Assembly (NCBI GenBank): GCA_033060915.1
Contig: CM065387.1
Span: 43,346,001 to 43,410,000, forward strand
Source of the DNA: Euryodendron excelsum
Lineage: Eukaryota; Streptophyta; Magnoliopsida; Ericales; Pentaphylacaceae
Direction of reading: 5' to 3'
DNA: 64,000 nt
Part shown: piece by piece, positions 1 through 16,100 of the stretch
How positions within the stretch are numbered: position 1 is the stretch's first letter
Layout of the letters: each line of letters opens with the position of its first letter
Position numbers and translations under genes: made by a program
Notes under the pieces: generated by a model
The model's database searches: none
The model's input: only the letters and a program-made list of their open reading frames with translations
What the model was told of the DNA's origin: nothing

Positions 1-3648
<3,648 letters not shown>

Positions 3649-3900
3649 AGAACCATAAGCTATTTGCTTCTTGTGGCTTTGACAAGTTTGGTGACCCCTT
3701 GTTTTATCTGACATAAAAATGATTTATTTCTTCATGTATAATTGTACATATATGTGATCCATCCAGAATATGGATGCCTCTGAAAGTGTAATATTTTATT
3801 ATGGTGTATTGTAAGTACAGGAACAACTGATATGGTGTTTGTATGCTATATATATGAACATATATGTGTATATCTCTCTTTCTCTCTGCAGTTGAAAAAC
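3649..3900 (+). other. Probable 3' UTR of the MAPK gene
   Basis: AT-rich sequence directly after the TGA. It contains AT-rich near-upstream signals (for example TAATATTTTATTATGG near 3790) and a short TA/CT-rich run at 3848-3888. No exact AATAAA is placed well, so the cleavage site is not fixed. Confidence 0.5.
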
Positions 3901-3984
3901 AGTAAAAGTCTCATGAAATTCTTTTACATGCATGTTTTGGCAGCAGAAGCTCCGTATTTACAGTCAGAAAACAAGGTGTTTAAA

Positions 3985-4262
3985 GTGGAACATTAGATGA
4001 ACCGCATTTGGTCGTGGCTTCTATTCCAGTTTCTACAAATCCCCAAGATCATGTTGGTAAACCGGTTTCAAAAATTATTTTTAAAATTTTTTTTCAAAAA
4101 ACACCCGATTAGAGAACAAAAAAATTGGTTATTTGAAATCCAAAAAATATTTTCTCAGAAAAATAGAAATGATATGGAAACAATGGTGCTTTCGAAGTTA
4201 CTCTTTGTTTTCGTTTCAAAAAACCGAAAAACAAAAAGTTGAAACCATTGCCAAACCATTGA
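3985..4262. mobile_element. Degenerate Harbinger-type MITE remnant
   Basis: Words such as GGAAACAATGGTG, TTTTCGTTTCAAAAAACCGAAAAAC and GAACCGCATTTGGTCGTGG parallel the better-preserved MITE at 14193-14552. Ends are decayed and no TAA duplication could be assigned. Confidence 0.35.
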
Positions 4263-4574
4263 TGACCAAAATTCTTGTTTTCTAGCCTCCAGCATGGTCT
4301 GCATGAAACCCAAGCGAAGTTCGATGGCAGTGTCCAAGTGGTCTATTGTATTTGGAGTGTGAAAACAAGTATAGTCTCCAAATAACACGTATTAGAAAAG
4401 GTTAATGCTAGGCAATTACAAAATTCTTATAGTTGTTTGTCGAAAATGATGTGGTAAAGTTAAAACCTTTCACTTTAAAACAAATTATAAAAACACCACT
4501 ATTACAAGAATTCTTGTGAAATTTTATGCAAAATTTTTTTAGGAGAATAACCTTTTTCACAAGAAAAAGCATTA

Positions 4575-5385
4575 AATATCCAAGATTTTGGTCAAAATAA
4601 CACTCTCTTTAAAAATAATTTCCAATCAAATACTTTTTAAAAAATAATTCTCAATCTAATATTATTATTAATGCCACCTAGGCTGTTTTGATGAAAAATT
4701 AAATGACATGTTGGCACTCTTTGAATTTAAAAAAAAAATCAGAAATAAAAGAAAAAGTAAAGAAAATACGGTAAGAATAATGGGCAAGGCTCCACTCCCA
4801 CTTCTTTGATCTCTCTCGTTCTTTCTTCTTAAGAGCAAACGTTAATGCCTGTTGTCCTAGACTCTAGTCATTGGGCAAGCTCTCAATTTTTATTCAACTT
4901 TTTGGTTGTTCAGAGTATCTATGTGTTTATTCCAAATAAATAAATAACTAAAAGTTTCCGATAATTTCATTTCCTACATTTCTCAATTCATTTTGCTCCG
5001 TTTTTTTTTTTTTTTTTTTTTGGGGCTAAACACAAAATTCATTCTGCTAGTTTTTATTTAAGATTAATCTTTTTCAAATACACCTCTTGCATTTTCCTCG
5101 AATATAACCCAACTATCCAAGAACTTGCCATTCATGCACTTTAATTATATTCTGCAACTTCTTCTACAGTGGCATATCTTACCAAACCAAACCCTTTGGA
5201 ATATCAAAATACACCATCAGTCACTACTCTGGCATGAATTACATGAGCAGACTTTGAAGAGATCGCCACTTCCCCAGTTAGATTTTGGTTCTTTTGATTT
5301 CATATTTTCTCTTTCTCTGACTAAGCATTTTGTTTTGGCAAGTCTTTTGACTGTAGAACGTTTCAATTTCATGACATCAGGTAAC

Positions 5386-5418
<33 letters not shown>

Positions 5419-5580
5419 TTTCTTAACTTTACCGTAATCAAAATTCCAACATGTCATTTAACTTCTCATCAAAACAGCATAGGTGGCATTAATAATACTA
5501 TATTAGGACTTATTTTGAAAGAGTATCATTTGGGAATTATTTCCAAAGAGAGCATTATTTTGCCCAAAAACTCTCTATAT
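4575..5580. mobile_element. Non-autonomous DNA transposon with long terminal inverted repeats
   Basis: The segment at about 4590-4712 (starting GGTCAAAATAACACTCTC) is the reverse complement, with roughly 20 percent mismatch, of about 5443-5560 (ending GAGAGCATTATTTTGCCC). Landmarks are TTAATGCCACCTAGGCTGTTTTGATGA on the left and its complement around AACAGCATAGGTGGCATTAA on the right. About 730 bp of unique interior contains a poly(T) run (5001-5021) and an (AT)n microsatellite (5395-5417). Long imperfect inverted repeats suit a Mutator-like or foldback element. I could not fix the outer ends or find a clean target duplication. The 156-codon plus-strand frame at 5125-5595 includes the right terminal repeat and is not a credible gene. 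Confidence 0.65.
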
Positions 5581-5870
5581 CCATACTATTTTTGAGGAAT
5601 TCGTATGGTCAGGTAGGCATTTAGTGGGCTAGTATATACAAATATAAATGGGTATCTATTTGATTTTTTTCATAATAAATCAAATAAATGCCATAAAAAA
5701 GTAAAACATGAATTTGATCAATGGGAAAAGAGCCTCTGCTGTAAAAATTGAACGATGGTTAAGTTCCATCAACCACAGCAAAACCAAAAAAAAAGAAAAA
5801 AAGAGGGGATCTTTTCAATCTATTAATTAACATTTGTAAATTTTTTCCTCATATGAACTTGTTGCCCAAG

Positions 5871-6538
5871 TAGAGATGGCAATTTGTCCCACATTATTGA
5901 GGACCTACCCCGAATCCACCCCAATTAGGGTGTGTTTGATACTTGAGAAGAGGAGAGAAAATGAAAAGATTCTTTCCTTTTCTTGTTTGGTTTGTAATGT
6001 AGAAAGTTAATTTCTTTTCACTTTTCTTTTTATTTTGTTTGAAAATCAAGCAAGAAAAAACTATTTTCCCTCCCATTTCTCCCTCCCTTTCTTTCCATTT
6101 CTCTTGCATGAGAATGAAGCTGGGTGAGATAAAGATGTTTTAAAGGGGGATTTCCTGCCATGAGGGCCATTAACCCGCAAGGGGTTTGGAACAGGAATAT
6201 GAATGAGATTTTACTTAAACTACTAGTTTAAAAAATTATGTACTTAAAAATTATAACATCCCAACAACTGTTTGTCAACTAATAAGCTCTACTCATTATG
6301 TAACAATAAGGTGTGAAATATCCCTCCCTTTGATATAACTAAGCCCATGACTTCATACAGTCTGTTTTAGCATTAAAAACTGTTGAACTTTTAATACTCG
6401 ATGGGAAACCACCCCGATTAGAGCACTTTTGCACCCCACCCCTCACCAATACAATGCGGGACTGGGGTGAAACTCTGCTTTCATAAATAGGCGACAAGGA
6501 GGGCTGCCCATAGCAAATCCGACCTCTTACCATCCCTA
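5871..6538. mobile_element. hAT-type non-autonomous element
   Basis: The left end reads TAGAGATGGCAATTTG and the complement of the right end reads TAGGGATGGTAAGAGG, so the inverted ends match at most positions. Flanks are TGCCCAAG (5863-5870) and GTCCCAAG (6539-6546), an imperfect (6 of 8) 8 bp target duplication as expected for hAT. The interior has no intact transposase. Confidence 0.65.
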
Positions 6539-6755
6539 GTCCCAAGAATTTGGAAAAAATGTTGTCAGCACCACAGCAGTCATTTTCCGATCCATAGATG
6601 TTGGGCACTGATAATCCAGTACCTCCACACACTAGTCATTTTCCCACTCATATATGAGAATCTTCTCAATTCAAGCTTAGAATGCTCAACTCTCCTCCAT
6701 ATTATGATCCATCTTTCCTCATTAGACACCAATTCGGAATTGACATCACTCGCGC

Positions 6756-6775
6756 ACACACATACACACACACAG

Positions 6776-6826
<51 letters not shown>
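6756..6826. repeat. Compound microsatellite (CA)n(TA)n(GA)n
   Basis: Consecutive CA, TA and GA dinucleotide runs. The short frames across it on both strands are artefacts of the repeat. Confidence 0.95.
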
Positions 6827-6830
<4 letters not shown>

Positions 6831-7108
6831 CCACTCAAGTGATGTACCAGTTATTTGAGCACAATTCACCAAATCAGAGTTTTTGACGCTAAATGAGGTG
6901 ACTTCTTCCATGCTATTCTAAGATACAGTGAAGAATTAAATTCTCTTTTATGGAAAAATAAAAATAAAACTATAACATAATCGCATAGCTTATCAATCTT
7001 GGAGGGAAGAAACGATGAGACAAATTGCCACACTGATTTAAGAAAATTAATCATCCTGGTCTACATTTTAGGGAGGAGAGGACCAAAACATACATCGTCA
7101 AGAAAACA

Positions 7109-10100
7109 TCAGTCCTTCCGGCTCCCAAAGAATCTAGAAAGTGGCAAAGGCCCACCGGTCTCTTCATCATCACTGCCAGAGTGCTTGGATCTTGACCTGT
7201 GCTTCTTTTCCTTCTTCCTTTTCTTAGACCTTGATTTTGATTTTCTTGATTCTCTCTCTTCATCGTCGCTACTTGAAGATTCTGAGGAGGAACTTGAGGA
7301 ACTGGAATCAGAAGACCGTCTTGAACGCTGCAAAGGGAAAGTTACAATGTGAGTCCAGATTACATTCTTAAAACAGGTTTCATTGTTCTATTAACAATTA
7401 AAAAAAAAAATTAAAGGAACGGAAGGCTGGACAGCTACTACATAACCATGTAAAAAACTGTTGCCTACTCTGAATACCAAATAAAATTTTTAAAAAGCTG
7501 TGAGTGGTGCTAATCTGTGGATGCTAACATATACAATTGAAATCCAAATATTGCACTTTAACTGCTTCAAACCACAAATTACAACAAATAAGAGCTTTTA
7601 TTATTTTGCCAAGCAATAGTCCATTAATAATGAGAACAGATGTGGAAATGTATACTGAATGCACTACTAATGCATTTAATACATGTACAAGAATAATAGC
7701 CAAGAATTCTCTAAAATTGGAAGCCTCTCAACTGTGCAACCATTGGACTCCTAAATTTGGATAAATGATTCTATAGTACAGAAAGCCAACTTAAGGACGT
7801 CCTCATTCAACATGCAGTATGAGGATCCTGGTACCAACGTATGGCATGAAGTAACAATAGCTTAAAAAACTAGCCACCCATACTATCAGGATTCAAAAGA
7901 ACAGACATCTCATTCAGAAATTGGAGAGAGAGAGAGAGAGAGATAGAAAATAAAGTAAAGTCAAAAGGTATAGTCTAAGTCATAGTAACATCGTAACTTT
8001 CTTATTCATTAAATTCTAGAAGTCATGTTTCCTTAGACCACTAAGAAATATTGACCAAATGCTAGTGTTGTCCGTTCAATCGGAACTGATAACTTTCTAC
8101 CCTACCAAGATAAGAACAATACTAAAACAATAATAATGGCTTATATCTACCCAATCAAAAGATTGTCCCCAGGTAATATGTCGATGCTACAGATAAAGAG
8201 TTGAATTTTGATTCACAATAATTGAAATAAAAAATTTCCGTAAAGCCACTTCCATGCTTTAGAATTATAATGAAAATAAACATAACCAATATCATTTCAA
8301 TTCATGGCCAGGTACCCTTCTGCTGCATTCAGAAGCATCCCACACCACAGTTAACCTAAGAAGGTACATCATAACTGAATGTGTATGTGCACAAAACAGA
8401 CTTCATGAGCAAAGGGGTGTCCCAGTTGGTAGGGATTTTCAATACCGCTGCTCATGTCACTGGTTTCAAGCCTCGCCTTCCTCATTTGCTCCTAACCCCA
8501 AGGCATGAACCCCACCCCCATTCCTCCTCCCCTTAGATAGCACAAGATATATATCGTTGTTATTCCTTGTGTTTCTCAAAAAAAAAAAAAGGCTTCATAC
8601 TGAGGACAATGTAGAGGGTTCAGGTTGAGAATCCTCCCCCAATCCCATCCTGAGAGAGGGAAATCCTTTGCCAATTGCACTCAGTACGTTTGGGCAAATT
8701 GGGGCATGACTAGTTAATGAGACTTGCCATGTGGCTACTGATCAGGGCATATCAAATCTCAAGGCAACTCCTCCTAGTTTCAAATTTCACTGAATATATG
8801 GCAAAAGCTAATTGCACTACCCAAGCCTACAAGGTAAACTTCACAATTCTCACGTTACAAATATAAAGCTACGGAAGGAACAATATGAGTATGGATAGCT
8901 TCCACCACAAATATTTATCAAGTAATCAATATGAAAATAGAAAGTCTCTTTCTATGACTGGAATTTCATCAGTGTCATCATTTTAACATGCAAAATGTCC
9001 TTATCTAATGTAAGCATTGAAAGAAAAAGGGTTAATTACATGAAGACCCCCTCAACTATGGTTGGTTTTCACATTGCCCCCCTTATCTACAAAATGCTAC
9101 AATCACACCCCTCAAGTAATAAAATTTCTGCCCACACTAACACCTTTAACAGAAGAGTTAAAATGACATTTTTAGCCTTTCACTTTCTCTCTCCTCTCCC
9201 TTCCCTTTCTCTTCTTCCCTACTTCTCTTCGTTTCTCACAGCCAAGCCCCCATTTTTGCCTAACCCAGCAACCCCTTTACAGCCGCACAACACACCCACC
9301 ACCACCGACATCCTATTTTTTGCTGCCGTACAACACCCATCACTGCTGCCACCAACAGCCCCTTTTCATTCCTAACCCAACAGGGCCTTTACCACTGGCA
9401 CACACCAATCCCACGGTCATCAACTTCTCCTTTTGCCGCTGCATAATACATCCATTGCCGTCGACCTCCTGTTTTTTGCCGCTGCACAGTATACCCACCA
9501 CCACTGCCACCAGCAGCTCCTTCCCATTGCCTAACCCAACAGTTTCTTTACCACTGCCACACACCAAGCCCACCGCCGTCAACCTCCCTTTTTGCCACCG
9601 CACAACACACCCACCACCGCTGCCACTAGCAGCCCCTTCACCACTGATGCCTTCCCCTTTCATTATCACACAACAAGCCTACTACCGCCAACCTCCCCTT
9701 TTGCCGCTGCACAAAACTCCCACCATTGTCGCCCCTCTCCACCACCCAACCTCACCTAGCAGCCCCACCACCAAGCCCACCCCATGGTGTAAATGCCCTT
9801 CTACGAATAAACGCACACTAACAACAGAAAATCAAAAACGATTATTCACAAAAAAAATTTCACAGTAAACAACCAATTGAACAAATTACACGAACTAAGG
9901 AACAATTTGGTTCAGGAGTTCCAACAATTTATCTATATAGAAAAGGGGGAGAGGGGGATTAGTGTTTTAAATTTGACAAAACAAAAAGGGCGAGAAGAAC
10001 AAATCTAATACATTATACAGATGTGTATATATATACATATGTAATATATTATCATATATATAAAGTGCTTCAAATGTTAAAGGGAGTCTTTCTAGAATAA

Positions 10101-13100
10101 GGGCATTGTGGGAAAAATGTAAGCTTGCCTAAGCATGTCACTTGTACATGACTTTAAAACTATCCATTTTTAGTAACACATGACAAACAGAAGGATGATA
10201 ATGGCATTCAAGGAGATATTAGGGGGTGTGGCTGTAGCATTTTTTAGATTAAGGGGATAAAGTGAAAAGTGCCTATAGTTAAGGGGGTCTTGGTGTAATT
10301 AACCCAAAGAAAAATATGAAATCAGTATTCTTGCTGCCCGTAGGCTGTAACTTGGAAATATCAGCTTTCAGGATGGAACCACAACGACATGCTTGTGCCT
10401 TACAAAAGACAAACCTGTGGAAGTTTATAGTTGCCAAGGCCTTTGATGGACAGGACAGTTTGACATTGCTTTTCAGTAAGAATATGCATGCCAATCAGAG
10501 CAGTTTGTGATAGGACAGCCTAAATCTTATCTCACCTAAAAATCAATGTATGACAGTAGGCAATAGCATTCCCACCCCTATCCTGCCCAAAGATGTCGGT
10601 ACAGTGCATCCCCTATTGATGGGCATCTATTTAGGATTTACTTTATTTAGGAAATTTATTTTCAATAGGATTGGAATTTTGATTAAAAAATTTTTCCGTC
10701 TCTAAGGGGACCGACCCAAAATTAATTACCGATCCTTGCATGAAAATGGGTTGTGCTCGAGAGGCTATGAATCAATTGGACCTGCCAATCGAATGAATTG
10801 TAACACTTGTAATTGCTTAACTCTATGCCATTGGATATATGTTGGCGTTAGTGGAATGATGGAACACACCAAGATGCAACAAGATACTACCAAACATACC
10901 AAAACAAGGAGTTATTATTAGACAATTCTGATCATTACTTGTGGCTCCTTCTTTTCTTTTTATTTCTGTTACAATTATCATACTTAATGTTATATTTATT
11001 CTCTGACAGGAGAATTTACTGTCATTATAATTAATTTAGGTTAAAATTTTCAAATTCTTAGATGAAAACTAATGCACTTTAATAAGAAACTCTCAAATTA
11101 TCTTACAATCATGTTGTTAAGTCACCACTTTCCCCAAAAGCTTAAGTTTTTAGATAAGGTCCCCAACAATGTACATCAAGCTAACACCCTCCCTCATGTG
11201 CGACCCCGGTTCGCACGTGGAGAGGCAAACAGACCTAACAGAATAAGTGCACGAACAGAGACATAACTAAGTGCACAACGAGGAAGCACATGCGTACCAC
11301 AAGACTCAAACCCAGGAGCTCCTAAAACCAAAACTCTGATACCATGTTAAGTCATCACTTAACCTAAAGGGTTTAAGTTGTTAGATAAGAGTCCTAACAA
11401 TGTATATCAAGCTAACACATGTAATATCAACATTTTGTTAGCATCATTTTACAAGAATAAAACTTCACTCTCAAACTCAATTAAGAAATGATTAATGAAA
11501 TTACTAAAATTAATTTTCTAACCCTCAAATATATCCAATTATTAATTTATTAGTTTCAGCAATACCATGGATGGACTTCTCCTATTTCCTTATGTTCTCA
11601 ATTTTTTCCTCCGTTTCCATCATGTTTATGAAAAGTTTCCATTTCCGAGCCAGCTGAAGCAACACACAGAAACGAAATTTTAATCCTTCCACCTAGTCTA
11701 CTGGCCATGAGATTAATTAGTATAAACTCAAGCTTCAGAAACCATTATTCCCAACAAAAATGCTAATAAAACAAATTAATTATGGGTTAGTATTCCTCAA
11801 GTTACTTGTGTGCTTCTTTTATCTGTTTCCCTAGTAAAGACGAGGAAAACAAATCTAAATAGCACTACGATTTTTAGGCACCTTTCTCTTTTTGCTGCTG
11901 CGTTTCTTCAAATCCTTGTCCTTATCTGCAAGAACACATTTACCATCAAAAGAGAAGTTACATACACTATTATGAAGGACAGAAAAACAAACAAATGAGA
12001 TACCAAAAAAAAATAAAAAATCTTTTAACTTTTTCCTTCAAGATTTTTCTACAAATACCTTTTTTGTGGCTAGATTTACTACTCGAGTGATTTCGTCCTT
12101 TGGCAAGCTTGATAGACCTTTCAGCATCTAGCTGAGCCCTGTACTCTCTCATCATTCTATCTTTATCTGCTTCTAACTCCCCCTTTCTCATTTCATCTTC
12201 CTAACAAATGAAGCCCGTCAAAAAAATCTAATATATATCATAAACAACTGATGCTTTGTTAAAATAAACACCAAAACTAAACCAGAAAAAACTAGAATGT
12301 AGTGCAAAGCGCGTTGAAACTTGAAACTTTTGGATTAAGAATATATAAATACGAAAAAGTTGTTATTCAAGCAAGTATAAGGCAAAGAAATAGCATGAGA
12401 AAACATTTTCAGATATCACTACTTGTTTGGATGAAGTTGGCAACACTGATGGTTAATTATCCTCATGAAATGAAAAAGAAATGATTATGACAACTCACAT
12501 TAGGTATAGTAAAATCTTCATGAAGCGTCACCTCAAGCGCTGCTAGAATAGTTAATTGGATGGACAGAAGAACCAAGTGTTGTTTGACGACCAAATTTTT
12601 CAAGAGGAGGAAGTACCTTAAAAATGTACAAGCAGAAGTGCAACATGTATGTCTGAATGCATATACATGCAGGTATGACCACAAAAGCAATGGGAAGAGA
12701 GAATGAAGTGTTGAGAGATCCATCCCTAATACATATGGACATGTATGGTTTAATGCGGATCATTGTGTCATTTGTGGACAGAGCAGGTGATACTGAGTCA
12801 CCAACACATTTTAGAACTTCACCAAGCATATCATGTATCATGTTCAACTAAGGTCATGGCATATTATGGATCAAACCTCAACTTCATACTGGGAAATTGT
12901 GTGCATGTCTAGGCTAAATAGCATGACAGTGAACGATCATCTCCCATGTTTGTATCAAATAGTGGTGAACGCTACTAATAACACATTATTTTACTCCATC
13001 ACAAAACCATGATAATAGTTTGCTCTCATATTTGCTATGTTGATTAAAGGTTTTGAAAAGGACATTGACAACCATAGTTCATGAGACCTGGGACATGACA

Positions 13101-16100
13101 TCACCCTATTAGAATGGTGGTGCCAGGGGGCCGCTGGTTCAACTATTGTGTTGCACAGCAAGGAGATAATATAAATATGCATAAAGAAATTATTGAAAAA
13201 CTTGAGAAGATGCTATTGCTTTGCTTCATTCTCTTCAAGGTTGAAAGATTCAACAATTTGAGCAATCATGCATACATGAAGATATGAATACCATAGATTT
13301 CGTTTTCGTTAACCAACTCCTCCGAAAGTGTTACGCCATTAAAGAAGGGTTTATTATACAAATTGAAGTTTGTTTGCATGCTGCAGACTATACACATACT
13401 GTTCTGTTCTTCTGTCTCTCCACATGCAAGAGGGGGCTGCACATGATGGGCCGTGGATGAGTTTGCTATGCATTGTTAGGCCCGTGGTCAACTTAAGTTT
13501 TGGGGCAACTGATGTTATCTAAAATACTCATTAAAAGTACTTGATAATGTTCTAACACATACTTTTGTATGCATTAATTAAATGCTGGTATCATAAAGTT
13601 GTGTTAAGGGATTCGTATTTAGACTTGCACAATTATCATAAACACGAAGAAGTATAGTCTACAACTTAAGTCACATTATGGGACATGTAGTGTTGGTTTA
13701 GCAATTCAATAGATCAGTTTAATCTTAAGACTTTGGTACTGACCCCCCATATAAAAAAGAAAATATTTCAGAATAAAATCCATCAGGTTCACTGAGATCA
13801 GTTCAGCTGAACAGGGTGCTCAAAACCCTCCAGTGGGCCATGGAAGTTCATGCTTAAACAGTCCAAAAACTTACGGGGATCGGTCAAGTGCGTACTTTGC
13901 CAATTCCCCAGTCTAATACGATGAGAGGGCTAGCTCTGATGCAACACTATAGACAATACAAACAAACCAAAACTAAGATTGAATAGATACATACACACTG
14001 TCACTGTAAACCACACATTTTAAGTACTCAAATCTCACTTCTCGTATGTATCAATCCATTCAAGTCTCAAAAAACTAGATTACACGAGCACCAACTTTGA
14101 CAGGGTTCTCTAATACCCTCTACCATGTCATGCTTGTCAGCATAATACAGAGAGATAATACCTCGTATAATTCAAGATCTCAAGGTCACTAAGGCTCTGT
14201 TTGGTTATGGTTTCGGTTTTCTATTTTCGTTTTCTGAAATTTGACGGAACCGCGTCTAGCAGATTGGTTTTGGAAACTGTTTCTATTGAAACCGCGTTTG
14301 GTAAATCGGTTCCAAAACTTGGTTTTGATAAATTTTTCATAAAATTCCCTAGTTTTGGAAACCATTAAAAAGGTGTTTCTGAGTTTATGGAACCGTTTTC
14401 ATACAAAAATGAAAACAATATAAAAACGATGGTGTTTTCGATTTATGTTTCCGAGAACAACAAAAAAAAACGACTAGTCTCTAGATTTTTTAGTTCCGAG
14501 AACACGAAAAACGGAACCGAAACTAGAATCGAGACCAGTACCAAACAAAGCCTAAGTATCTTTTGCTAGCCCTTAGTTGCAGAGTCTATATAAACAGCTG
14601 GTGATATGGACGTAGTCTGGGAGATAATGGAAGTCCTAAACTTTTATTCTCAATAAGTAGATGCAATATCTTGTGTGGCAATGAAAGAAGTGCAATCCAA
14701 GTACACACGTAGCATACAAAACAAAGCCTATAGAAGGTAAATTATGCAATCGACAACGTTCATATACTAAGCAAACAATGGGTTAATCCTCCCACCAAAG
14801 ACCAACTATGTAAGAGACGCAAAATTACTCACAAACTAAATGCTTCCTTTATAGTTTCAAAAGATCCCCATAGTTCCCAAATACCCGTATTTTTTCTCCC
14901 ACCAAATGCGCACCAGAGCCAGAAGGGGGCAGTCCTTTACTTTTCCTTCTATATCTCCTATTACAACTCCCTAACTTGTAATCATCTCTTAACACCGATT
15001 TTGGAAGCACCTAAGCACCAAAACACATTCCAACAAAAAAGGCAACATCTAATTGGCCATCCAATGATAAATGAAAATACGCTCTATTGAGCCAGCCACC
15101 ATCTTGCACATGCAACACCATTTGTGTATGCATTTACCCCTCTGAATCAACTATGTGTCTCACCAACCAAGAAAGGCATATCCACAGGTCTATGATATCC
15201 CAGATACCCTTCTACAAAAAGAAGTCCCTAGCACTTGTCAAAGCTTTACTGAAAGATTCTACTTCAAAACTTCCAGACTTGGAACCCCTATAAAGAAGCT
15301 CCAGGAAAACACTAAAAGGCTGACCTCCCAATTATGCAGTGCCCTCCAACAATTGACATCCCACTTTCATCTGGCTTATAAGAACTGAGGCAGTATGCCA
15401 CTATTGATATTTATCCACCACAATCCAAAATAAACTGGGAAACAAATCTTTTGAAGGGACATCCCCACACCAAATTTCATGCAACAAGCTCACTGTATCC
15501 ACCTCACCCATGGTATACTGAATGGACATCAGAAAATGCTCTCAAACATTCTATATCCCCTTCTGCAAACAAATCCCATTATAACTGTGAACCTTAACAG
15601 TTCCAATCACCACCTTAAACATCCATATCTACAAGCAACCACTTTCCAGTTTCCAACAATATTCAACTGCTCTATATCATCAAAGCATTTCCCTAGAGGT
15701 TATTGATTTAAGACTCCGATGCTTCTGGTACCTACACCATCCACATGCACAATGAAGCAATCAATGAAATTCCTCTTCCTTTCCTCCTACCAGAACCACA
15801 ATGCAACTTTGCCAAACTCCTTGCACCAGTACCAAGCCATGGAGATATTAGACATGAATTATGTATGGAGGCTTTCACTCACAACCCCCCAACCCTTTCC
15901 CCTCCCCCCCGACTTTTTTTCCCCCTTCCTCCTCCTCCTCCTCCTCCCAAACCACCAAAAAAAAATGAATAAATTAATTAACGGTATGCATTAGGCATCA
16001 CAACGTGTATATTCCAACCTTAAAAGTCTCTCAAACCGTCTAGACTATAGTGCCACGTCCCAGACAGGTTTGACTTTGAAAGAGGAGCCCAAATGTGACT

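Noticed and set aside
5125..5595. 156-codon plus-strand frame
   Set aside because: It runs through an (AT)n microsatellite and into the right inverted repeat of a DNA transposon; no protein motif.
9320..9868. 182-codon proline/histidine-rich frame
   Set aside because: Entirely within the C-rich tandem repeat of the Mutator-like element at 9029-10305; low complexity, open on both strands.
13400..13960. Possible LTR retrotransposon with purine tract and primer-site-like word
   Set aside because: The two signals have inconsistent orientation and no paired LTRs were found.
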